The notes beneath the pieces are model-generated. The model was not told the DNA's origin and did no database searches. It saw nothing but the letters and a program-made list of their open reading frames with translations. A DNA stretch of 64,000 bases from Roseiarcus sp050010035. GTDB taxonomy: Bacteria; Pseudomonadota; Alphaproteobacteria; Rhizobiales; Beijerinckiaceae. Positions 40,976-50,468 of the stretch are shown here, one piece after another. The DNA lies in the NCBI GenBank assembly GCA_050010035.1, contig JBEKLU010000016.1, positions 1 to 64,000 on the forward strand, read 5' to 3'. How positions within the stretch are numbered: the first letter of the stretch is position 1; every line of letters begins with the position of its first letter. The position numbers and the translations under genes were made by a program.

Positions 40976-42550
40976 TCATTTCTTCTTCCCCCCAAACGGG
41001 TTGAAGCCGCCGCCGAGGCCCGGCAGCTTGGGGCCGCCGACGCCCGGCAGGCCGGGAAATTGCGGGGGAAGATTGAACGCGCCGGGCGGCGGCGCATTGG
41101 GAATGCCGGCGGGCTTGGCAAGGCCTTGCGGCGCGCCGGCGCCGCCCATCTGCTTTTGCAGCGCCGCGAGTTGCTCCGGGCTCGGCGTCGGCGCGCCGCC
41201 GCCAAAACCCATCATCTGGCCGAGCTGGCCCATCATGCCGCGCTTGCCCGCCGAGGCGCCCATCGCCTTCATCATGTCGGCCATCTGGCGGTGCTGCTTG
41301 AGCAGGCGATTGACCAGTTCGACGCCGACCCCGGCGCCCGCCGCGATGCGCTTCTTGCGCGAGGCCTTCAAGAGGTCGGGATTGCGCCGCTCCCTGGGCG
41401 TCATCGAGGAGATGATGGCGCGCTGGCGCTTGATCGCCTTCTCGTCGAAATGGGCGGAGGCGAGCTGGTCCTTGAGCTTGGCCATGCCCGGCAACATCCC
41501 CATGATGCCGCCCATGCCCCCCAGCTTCTCGATCTGCGCGAGCTGTTCGGAGAGATCGTTGAGATCGAAGACGCCCTTGCGCATCTTCTCGGCCATCTTG
41601 GCCGCCTGCTCGGCGTCGATCGTCTCAGCCGCCTTTTCCACCAGGCTGACGATGTCGCCCATGCCGAGAATGCGGTCGGCGAGGCGCTGGGGATGGAACT
41701 CCTCCAGCGCGTCCATCTTTTCGCCGACGCCGATGAGCTTGATCGGCTTGCCCGTGACCGCGCGCATCGACAGCGCCGCGCCGCCGCGCCCGTCGCCGTC
41801 GACGCGGGTCAGCACGATGCCGGTGACGCCGACGCGCGCGTCGAAGTTCTTGGCGAGGTTGACCGCGTCCTGGCCGGTGAGCGCGTCGGCGACCAGCAGG
41901 ATCTCGTGCGGCCTGGCGGCGTCGCGGATTTCGGCCATTTCGGCCATCAGCGGCTCGTCGATATGGGTGCGCCCCGCCGTGTCGAGCAGCACCACGTCGT
42001 AGCCCTGCAGGCGCGCGACGCTCTCGGCGCGCTTGGCGATCGCCACCGGGTCCTCACCCGGCACGATCGGCAGCGTGTCGACGCCGACCTGGCGCCCGAG
42101 CACCGCGAGCTGCTCCTGCGCGGCCGGGCGCTTGACGTCCAGCGAGGCCATCAGCACCTTGGCCTTGTTGCGCTCGGCGAGGCGCTTGGCGATCTTGGCG
42201 GCGGTCGTGGTCTTGCCCGCGCCTTGCAGGCCGACCAGCATGATCGCCACCGGCGCCGGCGCGTTGAGGTCGATCGCCTGGGACTCGCCGCCAAGCGTCT
42301 CGACCAGCGAATCGTGGACGATCTTGACGACCATCTGGCCGGGCTTGACCGACTTGATCACCGCCGCGCCGACCGCCTTGGCGCGGGTGCGGTCGATGAA
42401 CGAGCGCACGACCTCGAGCGCCACGTCCGCCTCGATGAGCGCGCGGCGCACTTCGCGCATCGCCGCGTTGACGTCGTCCTCGGAGAGGGCGCCGCGGCCG
42501 GTCAGTTTGTCCAATATGCCGGAGAGCTTTTCCGAAAGGCTCTCGAACAT
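40976..42550 (-). CDS. ffh: Signal recognition particle protein Ffh
   Basis: Ffh is the SRP54 GTPase that binds 4.5S RNA and signal sequences of nascent membrane proteins. The 524-residue protein has an N domain, the G domain (GLQGAGKTTTAAKIAKRL near residue 106, DTAGR, TRVDGDGRGGAALS) and a Met-rich M domain (MLPGMAKLK, MADMMKAMGASAGKRGMM, MMGFGGG). The C-terminal tail is Gly/Pro-rich. The ATG at 42550 gives the family length. The 4.5S RNA gene (ffs) was not found in the window. Confidence 0.96.
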   Translation of the reverse strand: MFESLSEKLSGILDKLTGRGALSEDDVNAAMREVRRALIEADVALEVVRSFIDRTRAKAVGAAVIKSVKPGQMVVKIVHDSLVETLGGESQAIDLNAPAPVAIMLVGLQGAGKTTTAAKIAKRLAERNKAKVLMASLDVKRPAAQEQLAVLGRQVGVDTLPIVPGEDPVAIAKRAESVARLQGYDVVLLDTAGRTHIDEPLMAEMAEIRDAARPHEILLVADALTGQDAVNLAKNFDARVGVTGIVLTRVDGDGRGGAALSMRAVTGKPIKLIGVGEKMDALEEFHPQRLADRILGMGDIVSLVEKAAETIDAEQAAKMAEKMRKGVFDLNDLSEQLAQIEKLGGMGGIMGMLPGMAKLKDQLASAHFDEKAIKRQRAIISSMTPRERRNPDLLKASRKKRIAAGAGVGVELVNRLLKQHRQMADMMKAMGASAGKRGMMGQLGQMMGFGGGAPTPSPEQLAALQKQMGGAGAPQGLAKPAGIPNAPPPGAFNLPPQFPGLPGVGGPKLPGLGGGFNPFGGKKK

Positions 42551-42567
42551 GGGTGCGCTCCAGATGT

Positions 42568-42650
42568 CGGAGGACGGAGGACGGAGGACAGAAGCGCGTT
42601 CTGTCTCCCGTCCTCTGTCCTCTGTGCTCCGTTCTCCGTCGTCCGATCCC
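42568..42650. repeat. GGAGGAC-type simple/inverted repeat (Family D)
   Basis: Short units of GGAGGAC on one side (42568-42594) face CCTCTGTCCTCTG-type units on the other (42600-42650). GGACGGAGGACAGAA and TTCTGTCTCCCGTCC pair at 13 of 15 positions around a 5-nt centre. It lies just upstream of ffh. Confidence 0.6.
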
Positions 42651-42881
42651 CAAACGACAAAAACGCCCGGGGGCGCGACGCGCTGCCGGACGGGGACCGC
42701 TGGCCTCGAAGGGGACAGACGGCTTTTCGACGAGGCTTTAGACCTGACGAAGAACGCCGCGGCTCTTAAGCGCGCGGGGCGGGGAAGTCAAATGGCGTTC
42801 GCCGCGATCAAGCGCGCCATCGATACGGCGCACGAAAGCCTTGGCGAACTTAAACCAGACGACGAAGGCAATGACTCGTCA

Positions 42882-43012
42882 TGGCCGGGCTTGTCCCGGC
42901 CATCCACGCGGTCGAGCCGCCGCTTCGCGACCGGAAAAGCGGTACATTCTCGGCATCATCGTCAGGAGTGGCGGCAGCTTCACCGCGTGGATGGCCGGGA
43001 CAAGCCCGGCCA
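42882..43012. repeat. 30-bp perfect inverted repeat (Family C)
   Basis: The arms at 42882-42911 and 42983-43012 are perfect reverse complements, each containing TGGCCGGG-ACAAG-CCCGGCCA-type internal symmetry. About 71 nt lie between. It looks like a third kind of dispersed palindromic element. Confidence 0.8.
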
Positions 43013-43085
43013 AGACGGCGGTGGGTGTTTTTGGGCAATTGGCATTAGACGTCCATGCTTCGTCGCGAAGGCGGCGGAGGGCCCT

Positions 43086-44987
43086 TCAGAATCCCTTCGC
43101 CTTCAGCGCCGCGGAGATTTCGTCGAGCGTCGCCGGGTCCTCGATCGTCGCCGGCGTCGACCAGGGATCGTGGTCGGCGATCTTCTTCATCGTGCCGCGC
43201 AGGATCTTGCCCGAGCGCGTCTTGGGCAGGCGGGCGACGACCAGCGCCACCTTGAACGCGGCGACCGGGCCGATCTTGTCGCGCACCAGGGCGACGACCT
43301 CGCGCTCGATCTCCTCGTGCGGCCGGTTGACCCCGGCCTTGAGCACCAGGAAGCCGCAGGGCTGCTCACCCTTGATCTCGTCCTTGACGCCGAGCACCGC
43401 GCATTCGGCGACCGCCGGGTGCGAGGCGACCACCTCCTCCATGCCGCCGGTCGACAGCCGGTGGCCGGCGACGTTGATGATGTCGTCGGTGCGCCCGAGT
43501 ATGGTGAGATAGCCGTCCTCGTCCTTGAAGCCCGCGTCGGCGGTCTTGTAGTAGCCGGGGAATTCCTTGAGGTAGCTCTCCCGCATGCGCTCGTCGTGCC
43601 GATAGAGGGTCGGCAGGCAGCCCGGCGGCAGTGGCAGCTTGATGACGATCGAGCCCATCGTTCCGGTCGGCACCACGTGCGTCGCTTCGTCGACGATGTC
43701 GACGACGTAGCCCGGCATCGGCACGGTCGGCGAGCCGCGCTTGATCGGCATGATGCCGAGGCCGACCGGATTGGCGGCGATCGCCCAGCCGGTTTCGGTC
43801 TGCCACCAGTGATCGACGACCGGGATCTTCAGCGCGCCCTCGGCCCAGGCGAGGGTGTCGGGATCGGCGCGCTCGCCGGCGAGGAACAGCGTGCGCAGCG
43901 AGGCGATCGAATGAGCGGCGAGCTTCTCGGCTTTCGGGTCCTCCTTGCGCACCGCGCGCAGCGCCGTCGGCGCGGTGAAGAAGGCGGCGACCTTGTATTC
44001 GTCGATGACGCGCCAGAAGGCGCCGGCGTCCGGCGTGCCGACCGGCTTGCCTTCATAGAGGACCGTCGCGCAGCCGTGCACCAGCGGCGCGTAGACGATG
44101 TAGGAATGGCCGACGACCCAGCCGATGTCGGAGCCCGCCCAATAGGTCTCGCCGGGCTCGACGCCGTAGAGGTTCGTCATCGACCATTCCAACGCGACGA
44201 GGTGGCCGCCGTTGTCGCGCACCACGCCCTTGGGCTGGCCGGTCGTTCCCGAGGTGTAGAGGATATAGAGCGGATCGGTGGCGGCGACTTCGACGCAGGG
44301 CGCGCGCTTGCCCGCGGCGCGCGCCGCGGCGGTGAGCGCCGCCCAGTCGTGGTCGCGCCCGGCGATCATCTTGGCCTCGTGCTGGGGCCGCTGGAAGACG
44401 ACGCAGGATTGCGGCTTGTTCTTCGACAGGCCGATGGCGAGGTCGAGCAGGGGCTTGTATTCGACGAGCCGCCCCGGCTCGACGCCGCAGCTCGCGGTGA
44501 GCACCAGCTTGGGGTCCGCGTCGTCGATGCGGGTGGCGAGCTCCTTGGCGGCGAAGCCGCCGAAAACCACCGAATGGATCGCGCCGATGCGCGCGCAGGC
44601 CAGCATCGCCACGATCGCCTCGGGGATCATCGGCATGTAGACGATGACGCGGTCGCCCTTGACGACCCCGAGATCGCCCAGCACCGCCGCGAGCGTCGCC
44701 GTTTCGTCGAGCAGTTCGGCGTAGGTGATGCGGCGTTTTGTCGCAGTGACCGGGCTGTCGTAGAAAACCGCGGTCTGATCGCCGCGCCCGCGCTCGACGT
44801 GGCGGTCGAGCGCGTTGAAACAGGTGTTGCACGTCGCGTCGGGGAACCAGTGGCCGTACACGCCGGCGCTTTCGTCGAAAATCCGCCGCGGCGGCCGTAT
44901 CCAGTCGATCGCCTTGGCCGCCTCGGCCCAAAAGGCTTGCGGATCGGCGCGCCACTGGGCATAGACCTCCTTGTAGCGGCTCGTCAT
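43086..44987 (-). CDS. prpE: Propionyl-CoA synthetase (PrpE-like)
   Basis: The 633-residue acyl-CoA synthetase activates propionate (or acetate) with ATP and CoA. Motifs are ILYTSGTTGQPKGV (about 270-283), WWQTETGW, TADAGFKDEDGYLTILGRTDD and the A10 lysine in TRSGKILRG. The ACS N-terminal domain starts SRYKEVYAQWRADPQAFW. The SASCG-like TASCGVEPGR and the length favour PrpE over Acs, but acetate activity cannot be excluded. The ATG at 44987 has GGGAG 8 nt upstream. It is divergent from a TSUP transporter gene. Confidence 0.88.
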   Translation of the reverse strand: MTSRYKEVYAQWRADPQAFWAEAAKAIDWIRPPRRIFDESAGVYGHWFPDATCNTCFNALDRHVERGRGDQTAVFYDSPVTATKRRITYAELLDETATLAAVLGDLGVVKGDRVIVYMPMIPEAIVAMLACARIGAIHSVVFGGFAAKELATRIDDADPKLVLTASCGVEPGRLVEYKPLLDLAIGLSKNKPQSCVVFQRPQHEAKMIAGRDHDWAALTAAARAAGKRAPCVEVAATDPLYILYTSGTTGQPKGVVRDNGGHLVALEWSMTNLYGVEPGETYWAGSDIGWVVGHSYIVYAPLVHGCATVLYEGKPVGTPDAGAFWRVIDEYKVAAFFTAPTALRAVRKEDPKAEKLAAHSIASLRTLFLAGERADPDTLAWAEGALKIPVVDHWWQTETGWAIAANPVGLGIMPIKRGSPTVPMPGYVVDIVDEATHVVPTGTMGSIVIKLPLPPGCLPTLYRHDERMRESYLKEFPGYYKTADAGFKDEDGYLTILGRTDDIINVAGHRLSTGGMEEVVASHPAVAECAVLGVKDEIKGEQPCGFLVLKAGVNRPHEEIEREVVALVRDKIGPVAAFKVALVVARLPKTRSGKILRGTMKKIADHDPWSTPATIEDPATLDEISAALKAKGF

Positions 44988-45117
44988 CGTCTCGCTCCCT
45001 TCGCGTCGTCGGCTTGGCGTCGAATTTGTTGAGGAATTTTCGCGCTTTCGGCAGGCGAAGGCAATGCGCGCGCCGTTAGCACTTTGGCTTAAAGACGCGG
45101 CGAGATGCGAGCGCCCC

Positions 45118-45876
45118 ATGCCCGGCGACTGGACTTTCTATATGGCGGCGGTCCCCGCCGTCGTCTTGCTCGGCCTGTCCAAGGGCGGCTTTTCCGGCTT
45201 GAGCACCCTGGCGATGCCGCTGCTCGCGCTCGCGATCTCGCCGGTGCGCGCCGCGGCGATCGTGCTGCCGATTCTGATCGTGCAGGACTGGGTCAGCGTC
45301 TGGGCCTTTCGGCGCGACTTCAACGTCCGCAACCTCTTGATTCTGATCCCCGCCGCGCTGATCGGCATCGCCGCCGGCTGGCTGCTCGCGGCGCGCGTGA
45401 GCGAAGCGGCGGTGCGGCTGGCGGTCGGGCTCATCTCCGTCGGATTCGTCGTCTTCATGCTGCTGCGCGAGCGGCTGGCGGGCGACGCGGCCACGGCCGC
45501 GAAGGTCGCGCCGGGAATCTTCTGGGGCGCGCTCGCCGGATTCACCAGCTTCGTCAGCCACGCCGGCGCGCCGCCGGTGATGGTCTACGTCATGCCGCAA
45601 AAGCTCGCGCCGCGCGTCTTCGCCGGCACGTTGACGATGTTCTTCGCCGCGGTCAATCTCTTGAAAGTGCCGCCCTATTTCCTCCTCGGCCAGTTCAGCG
45701 CGGACAATCTGACCGTCTCGGCGAGCCTCTTTCCGCTGGCCATCGCAGCCACCTTCGCCGGCGTCTGGCTGGTGCGCCGGGTGTCCGCGGATCGGTTCTA
45801 CGCGATCGTGCTCGTCCTGACCTTTCTGATCGGCGTGAAGCTATCCTATGACGGTTTGCACGAAATCCTGGTCTAA
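45118..45876 (+). CDS. TSUP (TauE/SafE) family membrane transporter
   Basis: The 252-residue membrane protein has 7-8 hydrophobic segments. It carries the duplicated TSUP pattern GLSKGGFSGLSTLAMPLLAL near residue 18 and GFTSFVSHAGAPPVMVYVMP near 140. Family members export sulfite, sulfoacetate or other organic anions. The ATG at 45118 is chosen because the first membrane segment follows directly. It is divergent from the PrpE-type gene (130 nt), and a link with organic-acid metabolism is only possible, not shown. Confidence 0.88.
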   Translation: MPGDWTFYMAAVPAVVLLGLSKGGFSGLSTLAMPLLALAISPVRAAAIVLPILIVQDWVSVWAFRRDFNVRNLLILIPAALIGIAAGWLLAARVSEAAVRLAVGLISVGFVVFMLLRERLAGDAATAAKVAPGIFWGALAGFTSFVSHAGAPPVMVYVMPQKLAPRVFAGTLTMFFAAVNLLKVPPYFLLGQFSADNLTVSASLFPLAIAATFAGVWLVRRVSADRFYAIVLVLTFLIGVKLSYDGLHEILV

Positions 45877-45955
45877 CGGAAACGTAACGGCTGAGGCGCA
45901 AGGACGTGGCGATCACGTGAGCAAGAATATGGCGATCACGCGAGAAGGAGCCGCC

Positions 45956-46396
45956 ATGAGCGCAGCCGAGGCGGAAGCGGTCGGCGCAGGTTCGCAGTTG
46001 AAACGCCAGATTCCCTCCTTCGCGGCGATCGGGTTGTTCGGCTACTGCGTCGACGCCGGGATCACGTACCTCGGCGCCAAGCATCTGGGCTTGTCGCCGG
46101 AGCTCGCCCGGCCGCCGGGCTTCATCGTCGCGACGATCGTCAATTTCGCGCTCAACCGGGCGATCACCTTCCGCCACGCCGACGCGCCGCTGATCCGCGC
46201 CTTCCTGCGCTATTGCCTGGTCGCGGCGGCGGGCCTCGTCGTCAACTACGCCGCCTATTCGGCCTGCGTCTTCGCCTCGCCCGGGGTCGGCGTCGCGGTG
46301 ACCCCCGCCATCCTGCCGCTGTTCGTCGCCGTCGGCAGCGGCGTCGCGATGGTCGTGACCTTCGTCGGCTTCCGCTTTTTCGCCTTTCGCGTCTGA
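45956..46396 (+). CDS. GtrA-like membrane protein
   Basis: The 146-residue protein has four transmembrane segments of the GtrA/DPMS family, starting with FAAIGLFGYCVDAGITYLGAK and including NFALNRAITFRHADAP and the final TFVGFRFFAFRV. GtrA proteins are thought to flip or bind polyprenyl-linked sugars in cell-surface polysaccharide synthesis. No glycosyltransferase is adjacent. The ATG at 45956 has a strong SD (GAAGGAG, 6 nt upstream); earlier in-frame ATGs have none. Confidence 0.87.
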   Translation: MSAAEAEAVGAGSQLKRQIPSFAAIGLFGYCVDAGITYLGAKHLGLSPELARPPGFIVATIVNFALNRAITFRHADAPLIRAFLRYCLVAAAGLVVNYAAYSACVFASPGVGVAVTPAILPLFVAVGSGVAMVVTFVGFRFFAFRV

Positions 46397-46481
46397 AGGG
46401 CGCCATGCCGCGCCCGAGGGGCCTCGCATCGGGCGGCAGGCGCGCTATGATGGGCGCCGTCGCTCGAGGAAAGAGGCCGGC

Positions 46482-48125
46482 ATGCCGATTTCGCCCTATG
46501 ATCGCGATCTTGATCGCAACCCCGCCAATTTCCAGCCGCTGACGCCGCTCGGGTTCCTCGAGCGCGCGGCGGCGGTGTTCCCCGATCGCCTCGCGATCGT
46601 CCACGGAGCGCTGCGCCGGACCTATCGCGACTTCTACGCGCGATCGCGCCGTCTCGCCTCGGCGCTCGCCAAGAGGGGATTTTCGCGCGGCGACACGGTG
46701 TCGGCGATGCTCGCCAACACGCCGGCGATGCTGGAGTGCCACTACGGCGTCCCGATGTGCGGCGCGGCGCTCAACGCGCTCAACACCCGCCTCGACGCGA
46801 GCGCCCTCGCCTTCATGCTCGACCACGGCGAAGCCAAGGCGCTGATCGTCGATCGCGAATTCTCCGCCGTCATCGCCGCCGCCTTGAAGATCGCCAAGGC
46901 GCGCCCGCTCGTCATCGACTACGACGATGCGGAATACGACGGCCCCGGCGCGCGGCTCGGCGACATCGAATACGAATCGTTGCTCGCCGAAGGCGACGAG
47001 ACCTGGGATTGGCTTCGCCCGCGCGACGAATGGGACGCCATTGCGCTCAATTACACCTCGGGCACGACAGGCGATCCCAAGGGCGTCGTCTACCATCATC
47101 GCGGCGCCTACCTGTTGGCGCTCGGCAACATCGTCAGCGCCGACATCGGCCGCCATCCCGTCTATCTCTGGACGCTGCCGATGTTCCACTGCAACGGCTG
47201 GTGTTTCCCGTGGTCGATCAGCGTCAAGGCCGGCGTGCACGTGTGCCTGCGCCAGGTGCGCGCCAAGGCGCTCTACGACCTCATCGCCGAGCACGGCGTC
47301 ACCCACATGTGCGGCGCGCCGATCGTCATGTCGGTCCTGCTCGACGCGAGCGCGCAGGAGAAGCGCCCGCTGCCGCACGTCGTCCGCTTTTTGACCGCCG
47401 CCGCGCCGCCTCCCGCCGCCGTGCTGGCGGCGATGCGCGAAGCCGGCTTCGACGTAACTCACGTTTACGGGCTCACCGAGGTCTACGGCCCCGCGGTCGT
47501 CAACGATTGGAGGGAGGAATGGGACGCGCTCGACGGCGCCGCGCAGGCCGCTCTGAAGGCGCGCCAGGGCGTGCGCTATCAGGCGCTGGAAGCGCTCGAC
47601 GTGATGGACCCCGAGACGATGCTGAGCGCGCCCGCCGACGGCGAGACGCTCGGCGAAGTGATGTTTCGTGGCAACGTGGTGATGAAGGGCTATCTGAAGA
47701 ACAAGGCCGCGAGCGACAAGGCCTTCGCCGGCGGCTGGTTCCATTCCGGCGATCTCGGCGTCAAGCATCCCGACGGCTACGTCCAGCTCAAGGACCGCTC
47801 GAAGGACATCATCATTTCCGGCGGCGAGAACATCTCCTCGATCGAGGTCGAGGACGCGCTGTTCCAGCACCCGGGCGTGCAACTGGCCGCGGTGGTGGCG
47901 CGCCCCGACGACAAATGGGGCGAGACGCCCTGCGCCTTCGTGGAGATGAAACCCGGCGCCAGCGCCAGCGAAGAGGAGCTGATCGCCTGGTGCCGCGCGC
48001 GCCTCGCGCATTACAAGTGCCCGCGCCACGTCGTCTTCGCCGAGATCCCGAAGACCTCGACCGGCAAAGTGCAGAAATTCGCCCTGCGCGAGCGGGCGCG
48101 CGGCGTCGGCCGGCCGCCGCCATGA
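46482..48125 (+). CDS. Acyl-CoA synthetase (DmdB/medium-chain type)
   Basis: The 547-residue adenylate-forming enzyme has ALNYTSGTTGDPKGVVYHHRG near residue 187, the motif HVYGLTEVYGP, SGDLGVKHPDGYVQLKDRSKDIIISGGENISSIEVE and the A10 lysine in TSTGKVQKF. The MFHCNGW segment is typical of the group that includes 3-methylmercaptopropionyl-CoA ligase and medium-chain acyl-CoA ligases. The actual acid is not defined. Its stop overlaps the start of the CHAD gene (ATGA at 48122-48125). Confidence 0.9.
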   Translation: MPISPYDRDLDRNPANFQPLTPLGFLERAAAVFPDRLAIVHGALRRTYRDFYARSRRLASALAKRGFSRGDTVSAMLANTPAMLECHYGVPMCGAALNALNTRLDASALAFMLDHGEAKALIVDREFSAVIAAALKIAKARPLVIDYDDAEYDGPGARLGDIEYESLLAEGDETWDWLRPRDEWDAIALNYTSGTTGDPKGVVYHHRGAYLLALGNIVSADIGRHPVYLWTLPMFHCNGWCFPWSISVKAGVHVCLRQVRAKALYDLIAEHGVTHMCGAPIVMSVLLDASAQEKRPLPHVVRFLTAAAPPPAAVLAAMREAGFDVTHVYGLTEVYGPAVVNDWREEWDALDGAAQAALKARQGVRYQALEALDVMDPETMLSAPADGETLGEVMFRGNVVMKGYLKNKAASDKAFAGGWFHSGDLGVKHPDGYVQLKDRSKDIIISGGENISSIEVEDALFQHPGVQLAAVVARPDDKWGETPCAFVEMKPGASASEEELIAWCRARLAHYKCPRHVVFAEIPKTSTGKVQKFALRERARGVGRPPP

Positions 48126-49027
48126 TCGCCTCGCAACGTTCCTGGCCCCTGCATTGCCGCGCCGCCCTGGTCGCGACGATCCTGGCCGCGGCCGATCAGT
48201 TCGCGCGTCCCGGCGGCGACGAGGCGGAACACATCCACGACGTGCGCAAGACGCTGAAAGGCGCCGGCGGATTGGCGCGCCTGTTCACCCCGTTCGCCGG
48301 CGCGTCCGCCTATCAGGCGCTCGACGTCATCAACGCGGCGAGGCGGCGCGTCGGCCGGGCCCGCGATCTCGACATTCTGCCCGGCGTCCTGAAGCGGCTG
48401 AACGGGCCGGCCGAGACGCAAGAGATTCTTCTGCGCGTCATCGCCGGCCAGCGGGAGGCCGTGCGACGCGCGCACCGCGCCATCGACGCTGCCGGCGTCG
48501 CCGCCGAGCTGCGCGCGCTGGCGCGCTCCGTCGAGGGCTGGGACATCCAGAGCGCCGGCGCCGAGCCGCTGCTCGCCGCGCTGCGGCGCACCTATCGCGG
48601 GGCGCGGCGGATCGGCCAGCGCGCCCTGGCGAGCCGCGACGCCGGCGATCTGCACGCGCTGCGCGCGCGCGTCGTCGACCTTTCCCATCAGCTCCAGGCG
48701 TTCGAGCCGGCGTGGCCGGCGATGTTCCAGGCGATGGAGCGCGAGCTTCACCGGTTGCGAACGACGCTCGGCGACCACAACGATCTGACTGTGCTCGCCG
48801 AATTCGCGCGCGGCCGTCCCGAACTGCCCCCCGGCGAGGCGGAGCGCCTCATCGCGCTGGTCGTGCGGCGGCGGCGCCCGCTGGAGCGCCGCGCGAGCGA
48901 CCGGTTCTCCCGGCTCTTCGCCGAGCGTCCGGGCGCGTTCGAGCGCCGGATCGCGGCCTACCTCGAGCGTCCGCAGCGCAAGCCTCGCGCGCCGGCGCGG
49001 CGGCCGGCGAGCCCGCCTCAGGGGTAG
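48122..49027 (+). CDS. CHAD-domain protein
   Basis: The 301-residue helical protein is a CHAD domain. It has the conserved HDVRKTLKGAGGLARLF (His/Arg/Lys patch) at about residue 40, repeated basic helices, and a second conserved block RLRTTLGDHNDL near 217-228. CHAD proteins bind inorganic polyphosphate and are often found on polyphosphate granules. The start overlaps the acyl-CoA ligase stop by 4 nt. The last 10 nt overlap, on the opposite strand, the end of the LprI-like gene. Confidence 0.88.
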   Translation: MIASQRSWPLHCRAALVATILAAADQFARPGGDEAEHIHDVRKTLKGAGGLARLFTPFAGASAYQALDVINAARRRVGRARDLDILPGVLKRLNGPAETQEILLRVIAGQREAVRRAHRAIDAAGVAAELRALARSVEGWDIQSAGAEPLLAALRRTYRGARRIGQRALASRDAGDLHALRARVVDLSHQLQAFEPAWPAMFQAMERELHRLRTTLGDHNDLTVLAEFARGRPELPPGEAERLIALVVRRRRPLERRASDRFSRLFAERPGAFERRIAAYLERPQRKPRAPARRPASPPQG

Positions 49028-49431
49028 CGCGCCTTGATGTCGGCGATGCGCTGGGCGTCGTAATCGATGATGCAGGCGAGGCGCGGATCGCCGCCCTTGG
49101 CGTTCATGCCCGCCTCGAAGGGCGCGACGTCCTGGCATTCGGAGTCGCGCCAGCCGATCCATTGCGCCTGCGCGTCGTTGAGCGAGCGTTTCCAGCGCGC
49201 CTTCTGCGAGGCGAGCACGCCCGCGCGCGCCTGGATGTTCTTGGTCGCGGCCTCGATGGTCGCCGCGAGGTCGCGTTCCGCGCGGTCGGCGGCCGTGCGC
49301 AGGCAGTCGGCGAGGTCGCGCGCGCCGATCTTCTTGGCGTCGCAGGCGACTTGCGAGGGGCGCAGCTCGTCCGCCGCGGCGCCGGTCGCGGCCGATGCGG
49401 CCAGAGCCGCGGCGAGGAGAAGGGTTCGCAT
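49018..49431 (-). CDS. LprI-like (DUF1311) secreted protein
   Basis: The 137-residue protein has a Sec signal peptide (MRTLLLAAALAASAATGAAA, cleavage near 20) and a cysteine-rich helical domain with ACDAKKIG, DCLRTAAD, WIGWRDSECQDV and ACIIDYDAQRIADIK. It matches the lysozyme-inhibitor LprI N-terminal/DUF1311 family. The role may be protection of the cell wall, but this is only a family inference. The ATG at 49431 is chosen for the signal peptide. Confidence 0.8.
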   Translation of the reverse strand: MRTLLLAAALAASAATGAAADELRPSQVACDAKKIGARDLADCLRTAADRAERDLAATIEAATKNIQARAGVLASQKARWKRSLNDAQAQWIGWRDSECQDVAPFEAGMNAKGGDPRLACIIDYDAQRIADIKARYP

Positions 49432-49499
49432 GATCGAAAATTCCACGGGAAAGACTACCCCATAACGGCAAAGGCGGTATTCGCCTAGAGACCTCTCGC

Positions 49500-50468
49500 T
49501 CATTCCCGCCTCGCCGCGGCGCGCGCCGCCGAGGGCGTGTCGCCGAAGCGGGCGCGATAGCGGCGGTTGAAATGCGACAAGTCGGAGAACCCCGCCTCGA
49601 AGGCGATCTCGGAAATGCGACGGTTGCGGTGGAGCGGACTCACGAGAAGCCGATGCGCCAGTTCGAGGCGCCGCTCGATCAGGAAGTCCGAAAAGCTCGT
49701 GCCGACGTCCTCGAACAGCTTTCGCAGGTAGCGCTCGGAGATGGCGTTCGCTCTGGCAACGTCCGCCGACGACAGGCCGGGGTTGCGCAGTTGCGCCGAT
49801 ACGCTCTGGCGCACGGCGAGCGCGCGCGCCGCGCGCAGCCCGCGGGCGGACGCGTCACGCGCGGCGTCGCCGGTCGCCCCCAGCGCCAGAGACACGAGAT
49901 CGAGCACATGCGCGCCCGCCACTTGCAATGTCGTGGCGCTGACGGGGCCCCCGTCGAGAAGCGTCGCCAGATAGGCGCGCAGCAAAATCATCTCCGGGCG
50001 GTCCCTGCCCACCGTGGCCAACCGAGCCAGATCCTCGGCGCCGGGGAGCAGACTCAGAAACGTCTTGCGCGGCAGTGATATCAACAGGCCCGCTCCCGCC
50101 GTGGCGCAGGAAGCGAAACCGGGTCGCGCGTTGTCGACCAGCGCGCCCTCGCCTTGCCGAAGCGTTCGATCCATTTCATCCACGTTGAAAGACGAACTCG
50201 TGTTGATGCGAAAGACGAAGTCGTCGTTTCCGTCGGCGAGCATGTCGCGCGACCGGCCGTAGCTCGCCGGCGAATATTTCGCCTCGACGAAATTCACCGC
50301 CCCCAGGCGAACCGAGCGAAAATGCGCGTAGAACGGCGCATCGCCGCGACGCGCCACTTCGAGTCGGATGAGCTTGCGGGCGACTTCCTCGAGGAAGACG
50401 CCGAACCGGTCTTGCTCGGGCAGCCAATCCGTTGAAAACGCGCTGACGTGATGGGGCGGGTCGGACAT
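49500..50468 (-). CDS. AraC-family transcriptional regulator
   Basis: The 322-residue regulator has an AraC-binding-like N-terminal domain (about 1-200, FRSVRLGAVNFVEAKYSP, RQGEGALVDNARPG) and a C-terminal double HTH (LSSADVARANAISERYLRKLFEDVG and ISEIAFEAGFSDLSHFNRRYRARFG). The ATG at 50468 is chosen at the start of homology. It is divergent from the outer-membrane barrel pair at 50.9 kb, a possible target. Confidence 0.9.
   Translation of the reverse strand: MSDPPHHVSAFSTDWLPEQDRFGVFLEEVARKLIRLEVARRGDAPFYAHFRSVRLGAVNFVEAKYSPASYGRSRDMLADGNDDFVFRINTSSSFNVDEMDRTLRQGEGALVDNARPGFASCATAGAGLLISLPRKTFLSLLPGAEDLARLATVGRDRPEMILLRAYLATLLDGGPVSATTLQVAGAHVLDLVSLALGATGDAARDASARGLRAARALAVRQSVSAQLRNPGLSSADVARANAISERYLRKLFEDVGTSFSDFLIERRLELAHRLLVSPLHRNRRISEIAFEAGFSDLSHFNRRYRARFGDTPSAARAAARRE

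Larger units (their letters stand above)
42551..43085. other. Gene-free gap with two repeat types
   Basis: This 535-nt gap lies between the start of ffh and the end of the PrpE-type gene. It holds a purine-rich GGAGGAC repeat near 42568-42650 and a 30-bp perfect inverted repeat at 42882/43012. The open plus-strand frames here only translate these repeats. No promoter for ffh could be identified with confidence. Confidence 0.65.

Noticed and set aside
42841..43512. A plus-strand ORF starting within the gap upstream of ffh
   Set aside because: Its start is repeat-derived and the rest runs antisense through the PrpE-type gene; no homology is visible.
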